Positions 7,350 to 15,717 of a stretch of 64,000 nt of DNA are shown one piece after another. Position 1 is the stretch's first letter; each line of letters begins with the position of its first letter. Both the position numbers and the translations under genes were made by a program. The notes below the pieces were generated by a model. It searched no databases and was not told where the DNA came from. It was given only the letters and a program-made list of their open reading frames with translations. The DNA is from CAIZGX01 sp046048875 (GTDB lineage Bacteria; Bacteroidota; Bacteroidia; Flavobacteriales_D; Sanyastnellaceae): NCBI GenBank assembly GCA_046048875.1, contig JBJOFG010000011.1:1-64000 (forward strand). The letters run 5' to 3'.

Positions 7350-8072
7350 ATGGAAGATATCAGTTGGTTGTCTCGAACAAGTTTGTTAATTGGTGATGAG
7401 ACGTTAAGAAAGTTAACCACCAAGCATGTCATGGTAGTTGGAATGGGCGGAGTGGGTTCTTTTGCTGCGGAGTTTATTGCGCGTTCAGGAATAGGTAAAA
7501 TGACCATCATAGACGGCGACGTTGTTGATCCGACGAATCGAAATCGTCAGCTTCCGGCTTTAGCCACAAACCATGGTGTATCGAAAGTGGAGATTATGGC
7601 GGAACGTATTCGTGCGATTAATCCAGAGATTGAATTAACGGTAGTGAAAGAGTTTGTGAATCCGCAAATGGTGGAGGAACAATTGAGAAGTAAACCTGAT
7701 TTTTTAATAGATGCAATCGATAGTATCACGCCAAAGCTGACCTTCATTCGGATGGCTTACGAAAGTAAAATCCCTTTGGTAAGTAGCATGGGGGCAGGAG
7801 CGAAGCTTGATCCAACGAAGCTTCAAGTTGTAGATATTTCAAAGACCTACAATTGTCCTTTCGCGCAACAGATTAGAAAAAATTTAAAGAGCAGCGGTAT
7901 TCGAAAAGGAGTGAAAGTTGTTTTCAGTCCGGAACTTCCAATAAAAGAAAGTTTGATGCTTACCGATGGTAAGAACTATAAGAAGTCGGCATACGGAACC
8001 ATTTCCTATATGCCGGCTACATTTGGAAGTGTTGTGGCCTCTGTGGCCATTCGAGAATTGATGAAAGCTTAG
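7350..8072 (+). CDS. tcdA: tRNA threonylcarbamoyladenosine dehydratase (ThiF/E1-like)
   Basis: 240 residues from the ATG at 7350; an upstream in-frame TTG at 7323 lies within the previous gene and is not preferred. The adenylating E1-like fold shows GMGGVGSFAAEFIARSGIG (nucleotide loop), DGDVVDPTNRNRQ, then DAIDSITPK and SSMGAGAKLDP. TcdA uses ATP to cyclise the threonylcarbamoyl group on A37 of ANN-decoding tRNAs. The pattern NRNRQLPA is typical of this branch rather than MoeB or ThiF. Its stop overlaps the end of a small convergent gene. Confidence 0.85.
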   Translation: MEDISWLSRTSLLIGDETLRKLTTKHVMVVGMGGVGSFAAEFIARSGIGKMTIIDGDVVDPTNRNRQLPALATNHGVSKVEIMAERIRAINPEIELTVVKEFVNPQMVEEQLRSKPDFLIDAIDSITPKLTFIRMAYESKIPLVSSMGAGAKLDPTKLQVVDISKTYNCPFAQQIRKNLKSSGIRKGVKVVFSPELPIKESLMLTDGKNYKKSAYGTISYMPATFGSVVASVAIRELMKA

Positions 8073-8173
8073 TCGTACTTCGGCTTTTTGTCGCGCTTCT
8101 CAGCTTTCTTTTCTTTTGCTGTTTTAGTAGCTACTTTCTTCACTTCTTTTTTAACGTCTTTTCCTTTTCCCAT
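8069..8173 (-). CDS. Small lysine-rich protein, 34 residues
   Basis: An open frame from ATG at 8171-8173 to TAA at 8069-8071 encodes 34 residues starting MGKGKDVKKEVKKVATKT and ending DKKPKYD; 15 are Lys. It converges on tcdA with a 4-base overlap of the ends. The near absence of hydrophobic residues and strong charge suggest a disordered nucleic-acid- or ribosome-associated peptide. The compact ATG-to-stop fit between two annotated genes supports coding, but low complexity makes this uncertain. Confidence 0.5.
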   Translation of the reverse strand: MGKGKDVKKEVKKVATKTAKEKKAEKRDKKPKYD

Positions 8174-8220
8174 TGGTGTTTCATTTTAAATGTTAACGTC
8201 TCGAATTTAAGGTGAAAATT

Positions 8221-8643
8221 TCACTTCAACTCAAAATCTCTAAAATCAAATCCAGGGCTAACCTGACAACCCACCAAACAAAATTCAGAATTTGGCGCTA
8301 ATCGCGCACCAAACCAAATTCCTGCAGGAACCACATGCTGCAGAACTTCTCCGTTCATAAGTTTTTTTCCAAGCAAGGTTATTTTTTCATTGCCTTGTTC
8401 ATCCAATTCAATAATCTCCAGAGTCTGTCCATCGTGGAAGTACCATATTTCATCGCTTTTAATGCGATGCAAGGCAGAGGTTTGACCTTTCTCTAAAAGA
8501 AAATAAATACTTGTTGAAACAGAGCGCTCACCTTCAAAACCGGGAAACTGAATCGACTGATTACTTCTAAAACATTCTTTGTAGAATCCTCCTTCGGGAT
8601 GAGGTAACATTTTCAATTCATTTACGTATTCTTGAGCAGTCAT
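8221..8643 (-). CDS. DUF985-family cupin
   Basis: 140 residues from the ATG at 8641-8643; a TTG seven codons upstream is possible but unlikely. The sequence has the hallmark LPHPEGGFYKECFRS (11-25), then SIYFLL...ALHRIKSDEIWYFHDG (cupin motif 1) and VPAGIWFGARL...CLVGCQVSPGFDF (motif 2). DUF985 proteins are RmlC-like double-stranded beta-helix proteins related to ureidoglycolate-type and sugar-isomerase cupins; no reaction is established for most. A metal could be bound by His and Glu of HRIKSDEIW. Confidence 0.8.
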   Translation of the reverse strand: MTAQEYVNELKMLPHPEGGFYKECFRSNQSIQFPGFEGERSVSTSIYFLLEKGQTSALHRIKSDEIWYFHDGQTLEIIELDEQGNEKITLLGKKLMNGEVLQHVVPAGIWFGARLAPNSEFCLVGCQVSPGFDFRDFELK

Positions 8644-8782
8644 GGTTCGATTGATATTTATCAATAATACGAATTCTTGAGTTTGTTCATGTTAGAATAT
8701 GTTGAACTTTGCAAAAAGGGAGTAAGGTATAGTAAACTTTTAGAAATTTTGGCGTCTACAATTAAATCTTAAATCAAATACC

Positions 8783-9967
8783 ATGTTACAATTTTATTCA
8801 TCGAGTGCACGAATCGTAAACACGCGCAGAGCTGTTATGGAATGTTTGGAAATCGCTTTGGGCGAAGACACGTCATCGGCTGATTTGTTAATCTTTCATG
8901 CTTCTGTTGGACACAACTTCCAAGAGATGGTAGAGGAAGCCCAGGCTCTATCTCCAAAATCTATAATTGTTGCAGCATCTTGTTGCGGCGTAGTGGGCAG
9001 AGAAGGGGTCAGCGAATCAATGAAAGATATAGCGCTGATGGCAGTGAAGGGTAATGAATTCGGAATGACACATTGCAACGAAATATACGGTCACAATTCC
9101 TATGAAAAGACCTTGCAAATGGCCAAAGAGTTAAAGGAGAAAAATCCTGGGGTGAACATGTTGTACTTTCTGGCATCAGGAATAGATATTGCGAACGACG
9201 AATGTATTCGTGCAATGGAAGAAGTTTTCGGAGAGGAAGTAACAATTTTCGGGGCAACTTCTGCCGATAACATGAGAGGGGTAGTGAGCTACCAGGCGGT
9301 GAATCAAACAGTAACTCAGCATGGTGCTTACATGATTGGATTCTCTGATCCAACATTGAAAGTAGAGACACAAGCGACGCACGGTTTTGTTGCAGTCGGG
9401 GAGCCATTAGTGGTGACGAAATCTACTGGTCATATTATTCATGAATTAAACGGTAAACCTGCATGGGAAGAATATACACGTCGTCTGGGGTTGTCCTCTG
9501 ACTCGAATTGTGGGGATACCATTCCGATAGGTGCATTAGGCGAGAAATTGGATGAGGCAGGTGCAAAAGAATATGGAAATCACCATCTTCTTCGTGTTGT
9601 TACGAAGCGCGATGGAAATGATATGTATTACGCTACGCTTTGTCCAGAAGGCACTGAATTATGGTTGACTACACGTGACGAAGAGTTAATCTTCACGGAA
9701 ATGGACAGAATGGTTAGCGATATGAAAGACAGAATGCAGGGCAAAGAAACAGTGGCTGTTTTTCACGCGGATTGCTTGGCACGTGGTCGATTCTTGTTCA
9801 ATAGAATTATTAAAGATGAATTGGTAAGTAAAATGCAATATCCATTCTACATCAACGGAGAATGTCCGCCTTGGCTTGGAATGTATGGCTTCGGAGAAAT
9901 TGCTCGCCTTCAAGGAAAGAACACTTATCACAACTATACTACAGCTTTATATGTGATTTATCGATAA
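8783..9967 (+). CDS. FIST-domain sensor protein, NosP-like
   Basis: 394 residues comprising FIST_N (about 25-225; SIIVAASCCGVVG, FGATSADNMRG) and FIST_C (about 225-380; AVFHADCLARGRFLF, then GMYGFGEIARLQG and HNYTTALYVIY). FIST domains are sensory input modules; the NosP group binds haem and nitric oxide and controls a partner histidine kinase encoded next to it. One base separates this gene from a PAS histidine kinase, which is followed by a response regulator, the same neighbourhood as nosP-nahK. Length agrees with NosP proteins. Haem binding is inferred from context only. Confidence 0.82.
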   Translation: MLQFYSSSARIVNTRRAVMECLEIALGEDTSSADLLIFHASVGHNFQEMVEEAQALSPKSIIVAASCCGVVGREGVSESMKDIALMAVKGNEFGMTHCNEIYGHNSYEKTLQMAKELKEKNPGVNMLYFLASGIDIANDECIRAMEEVFGEEVTIFGATSADNMRGVVSYQAVNQTVTQHGAYMIGFSDPTLKVETQATHGFVAVGEPLVVTKSTGHIIHELNGKPAWEEYTRRLGLSSDSNCGDTIPIGALGEKLDEAGAKEYGNHHLLRVVTKRDGNDMYYATLCPEGTELWLTTRDEELIFTEMDRMVSDMKDRMQGKETVAVFHADCLARGRFLFNRIIKDELVSKMQYPFYINGECPPWLGMYGFGEIARLQGKNTYHNYTTALYVIYR

Positions 9968-9968
9968 T

Positions 9969-12086
9969 ATGCCAGAGTCGAAAAGTAGGGAAGAGTTAAT
10001 ACAAGATTACCGCGAACTCCAATTGAGAGTTACGCGGTTTTCTGCTGTCGAGCAAGAACTGATCAACACACGTGATAGATTAGACCAGGAACTTGAGGTG
10101 TACAAGCGCTTGTATAATTACAACGCTCTTGCTCTCAAAGCTAAAACCTATGAGCAATTCTTTCACTTGTTGTGTGAAGCGGTTGTGGATGTTTTTGAAA
10201 TCGAAGGTGCGCTTATTTTATTAAACACATCTCTTTCCAATGATTCGCCTGTATTGTATACTGAAGGCTTAAAGTTTGAAGAAACGGCCGAGAGTGTTTC
10301 TGCAAGTATAGATGCACTCATAAAAGACAAGGTAGCCAATAAGGTGCATTTTCTCTCTGAGGAAACATTTTCTTCAGACAAGGTATTCGCTCAATTTAAT
10401 CAAGGTATACTTGGTGTCTTTTCAGATGAGAAGATAGGCTTGAAAGTTTTTGTTTTAGGTTTAACCTCAAAGGTAAATTCAAAACTATACAATGCTATAA
10501 CGGAGAGGCAAGTTGCCATGTTCGGTGTATTTATGCAGCAATTGCAAGCCCTTGTCTCAAATAGAAAGCAAACTGAACAAATTGCCGATCAGTTCGGTAT
10601 TATTCGCAAGTCTGAGGAGGAGTTGAAAAAGCTCTCGCTAATAGCTACGAAATCGAAAAACGGCGTAATTATCACCGATACCTTTGGAAGAATTGAATGG
10701 GTGAACGACGCATTTCAAAATTTATCTGGCTATTCATTGGAAGAGGTCATTGGACGTAAACCGAAAGATTTTCTTCAAGGATCCGATTCTGGTGATGAGC
10801 CTCGTAAACAATTAAAAGAGGCGCTCTCCAAAAAGGAGGATGTCGAGGTTACTATTGTCAACTACAACAAAGCCGGACAACCATATTACAATAATCTTGA
10901 AATTATTTCGGTATTCAACGATCAAGGTGAGCATACGCATTTCATCGCGTTGCAAAAAGACATCACCAATGAAATTTTATTCAAACAAGAATTAGTTAAG
11001 GTCAACTCGAGATTTGAATTAATTGCTCATCAATCAAAGATAGGAATTTGGGAATTTGATGCGTTGACTAACCACGTCGTTTGGAGCGACGTTCTTTATG
11101 AGATTTATGGCATGAATCCTTTGGATGATGCTGAAGGTTTGCAACAAACTTGGAGCACTTCAATCATTGATGAGGACAGGGAGAGAGTATTGGAATCACT
11201 TCAAACTGTTAACACAGGAAATACAGAATCTGTGGAAATAGAGTTTCGAATTAAACGGAAATACGACGGGGACATTCGAATCATTAAGTCGTTAACAGTG
11301 GCTGAAAAGAGCGAAGAAGGGGTTTTGCTGCGTTTAGTTGGTAGTTCACAGGATATCACAGAGCTTAAAGAGGCTCAGGAGGTTATGGCAAGGAATAATG
11401 TTGAATTGAAGAAGATCAATTCAGAGCTCGATAACTTTGTTTATAGTATTTCTCATGATTTACGAAGTCCATTGTTGAGCATCAAGGGGATAATATCGTT
11501 AATTATCCATTCAGAAGGTCTCGATCAAAGTACAATTCAATTGCTCGAGATGGCCGATAAGTCGGTGAGTCGATTGGATGGCACGATTCAGGAAATATTG
11601 GAGTACTCCAGAAATTCTAGGTTAAGTGTGTCTCATGAACTTTTTGATATGAGGGAAATGGTAACGACTATTTTCGACGATTTGAAATTCAGCAACAAAG
11701 AACCCTTTGAGTTTGAACTCGTTTTTGAGACAAAACCTGAGGTTTATTCTGATAAGTCACGCGTGGGAATTTTGTTGAAGAACATTATTGGAAACAGTGT
11801 GAAGTATAGGAGGGAAGGGATTTCTTCTAGAATAATGTTCAAAATGCAAAGAGTCGATGACAAGATTGTTCTATTGGTGCAAGACAATGGAGAGGGTATT
11901 TCAGAAGGAAATAAGGATAAAATATTCAACATGTTTTTTAGAGGGACAACGGCAAGTGTTGGAACGGGCTTAGGGTTGTATATTTGTAAGGAAATAGTTT
12001 CTAAATTGGAAGGGACTATTTCGGTAGATTCCCAACTGGGCATCGGTACCACCATGACAGTTGTATTGCCGGAAACCAACCCCTAA
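9969..12086 (+). CDS. PAS-domain sensor histidine kinase
   Basis: 705 residues, no membrane segment, so cytoplasmic. Order: coiled coil (1-35), GAF-like region (about 45-205), PAS 1 (about 220-335, with LSGYSLEEVIGRKPKDFLQG), PAS 2 with PAC (about 345-470), HisKA with phospho-acceptor His496 in SISHDLRSPL, and HATPase (about 590-700) with N-box LKNIIGNSVKYR, G1 VQDNGEGI and G2 GTGLGLYICKEI. PAS 1 resembles the LOV/PYP class of S-boxes but lacks the LOV photoactive Cys motif NCRFLQ (here PKDFLQ). It probably takes its signal from the FIST protein and phosphorylates the regulator three bases downstream. Confidence 0.88.
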   Translation: MPESKSREELIQDYRELQLRVTRFSAVEQELINTRDRLDQELEVYKRLYNYNALALKAKTYEQFFHLLCEAVVDVFEIEGALILLNTSLSNDSPVLYTEGLKFEETAESVSASIDALIKDKVANKVHFLSEETFSSDKVFAQFNQGILGVFSDEKIGLKVFVLGLTSKVNSKLYNAITERQVAMFGVFMQQLQALVSNRKQTEQIADQFGIIRKSEEELKKLSLIATKSKNGVIITDTFGRIEWVNDAFQNLSGYSLEEVIGRKPKDFLQGSDSGDEPRKQLKEALSKKEDVEVTIVNYNKAGQPYYNNLEIISVFNDQGEHTHFIALQKDITNEILFKQELVKVNSRFELIAHQSKIGIWEFDALTNHVVWSDVLYEIYGMNPLDDAEGLQQTWSTSIIDEDRERVLESLQTVNTGNTESVEIEFRIKRKYDGDIRIIKSLTVAEKSEEGVLLRLVGSSQDITELKEAQEVMARNNVELKKINSELDNFVYSISHDLRSPLLSIKGIISLIIHSEGLDQSTIQLLEMADKSVSRLDGTIQEILEYSRNSRLSVSHELFDMREMVTTIFDDLKFSNKEPFEFELVFETKPEVYSDKSRVGILLKNIIGNSVKYRREGISSRIMFKMQRVDDKIVLLVQDNGEGISEGNKDKIFNMFFRGTTASVGTGLGLYICKEIVSKLEGTISVDSQLGIGTTMTVVLPETNP

Positions 12087-12089
12087 TGA

Positions 12090-12470
12090 ATGAAAAGAGT
12101 ATTTCTGATCGATGACGATGAAATAATAAACCATGTACACTCCATGGTTATCAAGCGCATTGACCCATCTGTTGAACTTACGCTGTTTAAGTCAGGATTG
12201 CAGTTCGTTGAGGCAATAAATCAAGTGTCTAATTTTAATTTTCCGGACATTATTTTTCTCGATATTCGAATGCCGGAATTAAGTGGTTTCGACGTTTTGG
12301 ATGTGCTTTTGGATAATCACCAAGGATCACTCAACAACACAGCCATTTTCGTGTTGTCGTCAACACTGGATGACCGAGATTTGAATAAGGCGGTTTCGTA
12401 TCCAATAGTCACTAAATTTATGAGCAAGCCACTCACGTTTGAGATGGTTTCTGAATTACTTTCGAAATAA
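12090..12470 (+). CDS. Single-domain response regulator
   Basis: 126 residues, receiver domain only: acidic pocket DDDE (8-11), phosphorylation site D58 in IIFLDIRMPE, signalling Ser in VLSSTLDD and Lys in FMSKP. It has no DNA-binding or enzymatic output domain, so it would act by protein contact or as a phosphate carrier. Third gene of the FIST-kinase-regulator operon, 3 bases after the kinase. Bacteroidota often carry such CheY-like regulators next to PAS kinases. Confidence 0.88.
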   Translation: MKRVFLIDDDEIINHVHSMVIKRIDPSVELTLFKSGLQFVEAINQVSNFNFPDIIFLDIRMPELSGFDVLDVLLDNHQGSLNNTAIFVLSSTLDDRDLNKAVSYPIVTKFMSKPLTFEMVSELLSK

Positions 12471-12495
12471 TATACCTCAAAAATAATTTTTGCAG

Positions 12496-14193
12496 ATGAA
12501 GAAGTCAGTTAAGACCGGTTTAATAATCGGTGGTGTGTCACTTATTCTTGGACTAGCCGGACTTTTCTGGTACCTAGGAATGTCGAATAACAAAAAACTT
12601 ATTGCCAAAATCCCGAAAGACGCGGCTGTTGTAGTTAAAGCAGATTTGAAGAGCTTGGCTGATAAAGCCGAGTTTAAGAAGTGGAAAGATTTAGCCATGT
12701 TTGATAATATGAGCGGCGATGAAAGTTTTTTTGAGGAGGTTATCGATAATCCAAAGAAATGCGGTGTTAACTTCTTGCAGAATGCATATGGTTTCATGAG
12801 TAAAGGAGATGATTTCTTCGGAGGAATAGTATTCGGAATCAAGGATGCCAAGGATTTTGAAGAGACCGTTAAGCGAATTGATAGCGATATTGAAGTTCAA
12901 AAAACAGACGGTATTTATACTGCTGAAATAGATAAAGATGATGTCGCTTTGGTTTGGGATAAGAATGTGGCACTCATGTACTTCAGAGATAAAGACGACG
13001 TAATGGATCGTGCCAAGCAAGCTTTCAAGCAAGATGAGGACATGAGCATGCTAGAGAACGACACTTATATGGAATTTGAATCGTTGGATGCAGACTTAGG
13101 CACTTACCTAAGCATGAAACAACTTCAGGATTTGTCAAAGGATTTGAGTGGTGACAAACAAGAGCAACTGAAGGCCATGGAGAAAGTGGAAGGAGTGGGA
13201 ATGACAGTGTTATTTGAAGATCAGCAAATGCTTGTAGATGCAACATACTATCCTATTGAAGGAGCAACGCCAGAAGAAATTTCAATGATGCAGGAAGAGG
13301 GAATTTCAGATGATCTGATGAAACTGATTTCTCCCGTTCAACCCAAGGGGTTTTATGCAGCGAATATGAATCTCGATAAGATTCTGAGTATCTATCCTGA
13401 TTTGAATGCTCGTATGATGGAAGACGGATTTTCTCTGGATGAATTCAAAAACGGATTCAATGGTGAAATGTCCTTCTCATTGATTGACATTAAAAACAAA
13501 CAAACAATTCGAGAAGTGGCAGACTATGATAATTGGGAGCCTAGTTATGATTTTACTGAAGTTCCCATGAAGATGGATACGATAAATGAACTTACACCGA
13601 TTTACAAATTGAATTTAGGAGTTAAAAATCGTGGGCTCATAGATAATCTCATTGCTAAGTTCGTTGCAAAAGTGAATGAGCCTGAGGTTCTGGACTATGA
13701 GTTCGATGAAGAATTTGATCCCATGTTCGAGAGATCTTTTGATTCATACATGACCCCAGAGCCTGTGATTCAAGAGCCTAACGCATTGCGTTATCAGTAC
13801 AATGGGCTTGAGGTTTTGGAGTTGAAAGAAGATGAATTGAAATGGTTCTACAAGTATGATGGAAATTACTTATCGATTTCAAATGATGAAAGTGCTTTCG
13901 CTTCTCAGAACTTTACTTGGGAAGAGGATTTGGAGGAGCTTCTAAAAGACAAGTCGGGATCGGGTTACATGGATTTGAACTACAAGAACTATCCAGATAT
14001 CGAACGCGAAAATGCAAAGGCGGTTCAAGACGCGAAATCTTTTCTGGAAATGTTCGATAATATGAAGTTTTCTTCAGATGGAATGACTGCACATTTTGAA
14101 ATGAATTTTACAGATAGCCCCGACCATATTCTTTGGAGAATGATTCAAGCTATAGATGTTCAAGTGAGTAATAACCGAAGAAATTACAACTAA
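12496..14193 (+). CDS. DUF4836-like membrane-anchored protein
   Basis: 565 residues from the ATG at 12496; a TTG two codons earlier is discounted. One N-terminal membrane anchor (TGLIIGGVSLILGLAGLFWY) is followed by a large extracytoplasmic domain opening with IPKDAAVVVKADLKSLADKA, the opening pattern of DUF4836 proteins of Bacteroidota. The domain is acidic (many DE pairs) with repeated GFYAANMNL and EMSFSLID blocks. Function unknown. Follows the regulator by 25 bases; may be part of the same transcript. Converges on the DUF4403 gene with a 4-base overlap. Confidence 0.65.
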   Translation: MKKSVKTGLIIGGVSLILGLAGLFWYLGMSNNKKLIAKIPKDAAVVVKADLKSLADKAEFKKWKDLAMFDNMSGDESFFEEVIDNPKKCGVNFLQNAYGFMSKGDDFFGGIVFGIKDAKDFEETVKRIDSDIEVQKTDGIYTAEIDKDDVALVWDKNVALMYFRDKDDVMDRAKQAFKQDEDMSMLENDTYMEFESLDADLGTYLSMKQLQDLSKDLSGDKQEQLKAMEKVEGVGMTVLFEDQQMLVDATYYPIEGATPEEISMMQEEGISDDLMKLISPVQPKGFYAANMNLDKILSIYPDLNARMMEDGFSLDEFKNGFNGEMSFSLIDIKNKQTIREVADYDNWEPSYDFTEVPMKMDTINELTPIYKLNLGVKNRGLIDNLIAKFVAKVNEPEVLDYEFDEEFDPMFERSFDSYMTPEPVIQEPNALRYQYNGLEVLELKEDELKWFYKYDGNYLSISNDESAFASQNFTWEEDLEELLKDKSGSGYMDLNYKNYPDIERENAKAVQDAKSFLEMFDNMKFSSDGMTAHFEMNFTDSPDHILWRMIQAIDVQVSNNRRNYN

Positions 14194-15650
14194 TTCGTGC
14201 TGTAATTCACAACATCAATTTGCAAATTCCCATTGAGAGCTACATTTATTTGTAGCTCTTTTTGTGTGGGGTAGAACCCTTTAATTTGCAGCGTGTTTAG
14301 CAATCCTTTTAAGTTTACGCCCGGCATGAGTTCACTGTTTAATTGTTTTTCAATTTCAGCTTTCGCAGATTGCAATAAGGGTGTTAAATCTATATTGCAC
14401 GCGCTTTGAATGGTTTCAGTTAACTTGGTTTGAAACACATCAACACCTGCATTCATCAGAAGGTGTTTCGACTTGCTGTCGACTTCAATGGAACTTACGC
14501 TCATTTTATTCGTGGTGGGGTCTATGTTCGGAGTAAGTGCCAAAAAGAATTTACAGTTTTTGTATTTCTTAAACCCCACTTTCATGTCGCACAATACTTC
14601 CATTTGAATTTTTTGATTGCCCAATCCAGATAGGGCGAGTTGTTTAATAGTTATACTCTTTTTTTGATCGTCGCTTGCGAACGTACTTCCTGCAGTTAAT
14701 TCATTGACTTTAGTTGAAAGGCTCTCGTAGCTCGATTTAATGGGCATTTCAATGATGAACCCCGAAGTCAATTCGTTCTGCACATTCAAAGGTGGAAGAG
14801 GAGGTACGCTCGTGTTTTCATTTCGATCTAAACTAATAACCGGAGTAGCGTCAATACCCAAATTCACTTGAAGAATATTTCCATATCCATACATAGGCCC
14901 CAACTTAAAATTTGAAGCATTGAAGGTTAAGTATCCGTATCCGGGAATTTCCATTTGACTGTTCAATTGCTTCCAAGCTTCGTTCGCATAATTTTTGAAG
15001 TCGAGAAGCAAACATTGCTGGTCGATGTATTTGCACACATCGAGAAGTGCAGGCTTCATGGCATTCATGATCTCTCCAGTCATATCAACCTTTAAAAATG
15101 TGAGTTCGCAAGGGTCTATTGGATTCAATTTTGAAAGTGATGTGTAAGTGACGAGTTGATAGTTTTCGTTCATGGATAAATTCGTGGAGAATTCAATTTC
15201 TACTCTACGTTTGGCTTCTTTTCCACTTCCACACGAAAATGGAATGCGCGGATGAACGCAGGTTCCCCAAACACAATTGGTGCAATAGTTTCCTTCAATG
15301 CCATACCAAGCCTTCGTTCCTACCACAAATTTGTTTCCCACGACATATCCATTCAAGTTTTCGCGGAAAACATCATATTTCGCTTGCGGTCCGTCACACG
15401 CTCCGAAAGAAGCGTAGTTCGGCCATTCCGGATTTCGAATGATGGGTGAAGACGATTCGTTGGCAAACTTTAGAATAGGATCAATAGAAATATTTACCGG
15501 AATATTTATGTGCGAAACAGCAGGAGGTGGGCTAGAAGGAATCTCGATATTCACCATCTCGGGGGCAGGCGCAGTGATTTTGCAAGAGGCTAATGATGCC
15601 ATCAAAACGCCATAAACAATTGTATAAAAAGAGATGCCTTTAGAAATCAT
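14190..15650 (-). CDS. DUF4403-family lipoprotein
   Basis: 486 residues from the ATG at 15648-15650 (a TTG six codons earlier is less likely). Signal peptide II with lipobox LASC, then a proline-rich linker. The body has alternating amphipathic strands and the features of DUF4403, a two-domain tubular fold related to lipid-binding BPI/TULIP proteins: INIPVNISIDPIL near the start and paired repeats ending VALNGNLQIDV. A six-Cys insert (CTNCVWGTCVHPRIPFSC) follows residue 110. Probably an outer-membrane-associated lipid carrier or scaffold. The last codons contain the terminator of the opposing gene. Confidence 0.7.
   Translation of the reverse strand: MISKGISFYTIVYGVLMASLASCKITAPAPEMVNIEIPSSPPPAVSHINIPVNISIDPILKFANESSSPIIRNPEWPNYASFGACDGPQAKYDVFRENLNGYVVGNKFVVGTKAWYGIEGNYCTNCVWGTCVHPRIPFSCGSGKEAKRRVEIEFSTNLSMNENYQLVTYTSLSKLNPIDPCELTFLKVDMTGEIMNAMKPALLDVCKYIDQQCLLLDFKNYANEAWKQLNSQMEIPGYGYLTFNASNFKLGPMYGYGNILQVNLGIDATPVISLDRNENTSVPPLPPLNVQNELTSGFIIEMPIKSSYESLSTKVNELTAGSTFASDDQKKSITIKQLALSGLGNQKIQMEVLCDMKVGFKKYKNCKFFLALTPNIDPTTNKMSVSSIEVDSKSKHLLMNAGVDVFQTKLTETIQSACNIDLTPLLQSAKAEIEKQLNSELMPGVNLKGLLNTLQIKGFYPTQKELQINVALNGNLQIDVVNYSTN
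14236..14263 (+). terminator. Terminator of the DUF4836 gene inside the DUF4403 CDS
   Basis: AGAGCTACA (14236-14244), loop TTTATT, TGTAGCTCT (14251-14259), then four T. A 9-bp stem 43 bases past the plus-strand stop; in the minus frame it encodes part of the DUF4403 C-terminus. Confidence 0.65.
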
Positions 15651-15717
15651 AGTTTGAAGAATTTTCAAGGCGAAATTAGTCCTTGAATTGTATTATTTTC
15701 GTTTCAAATTATTAACT

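Noticed and set aside
9009..9407. 132-residue frame opposite the FIST gene
   Set aside because: Shadow frame inside a well supported gene; Cys- and Leu-rich with no recognisable features.
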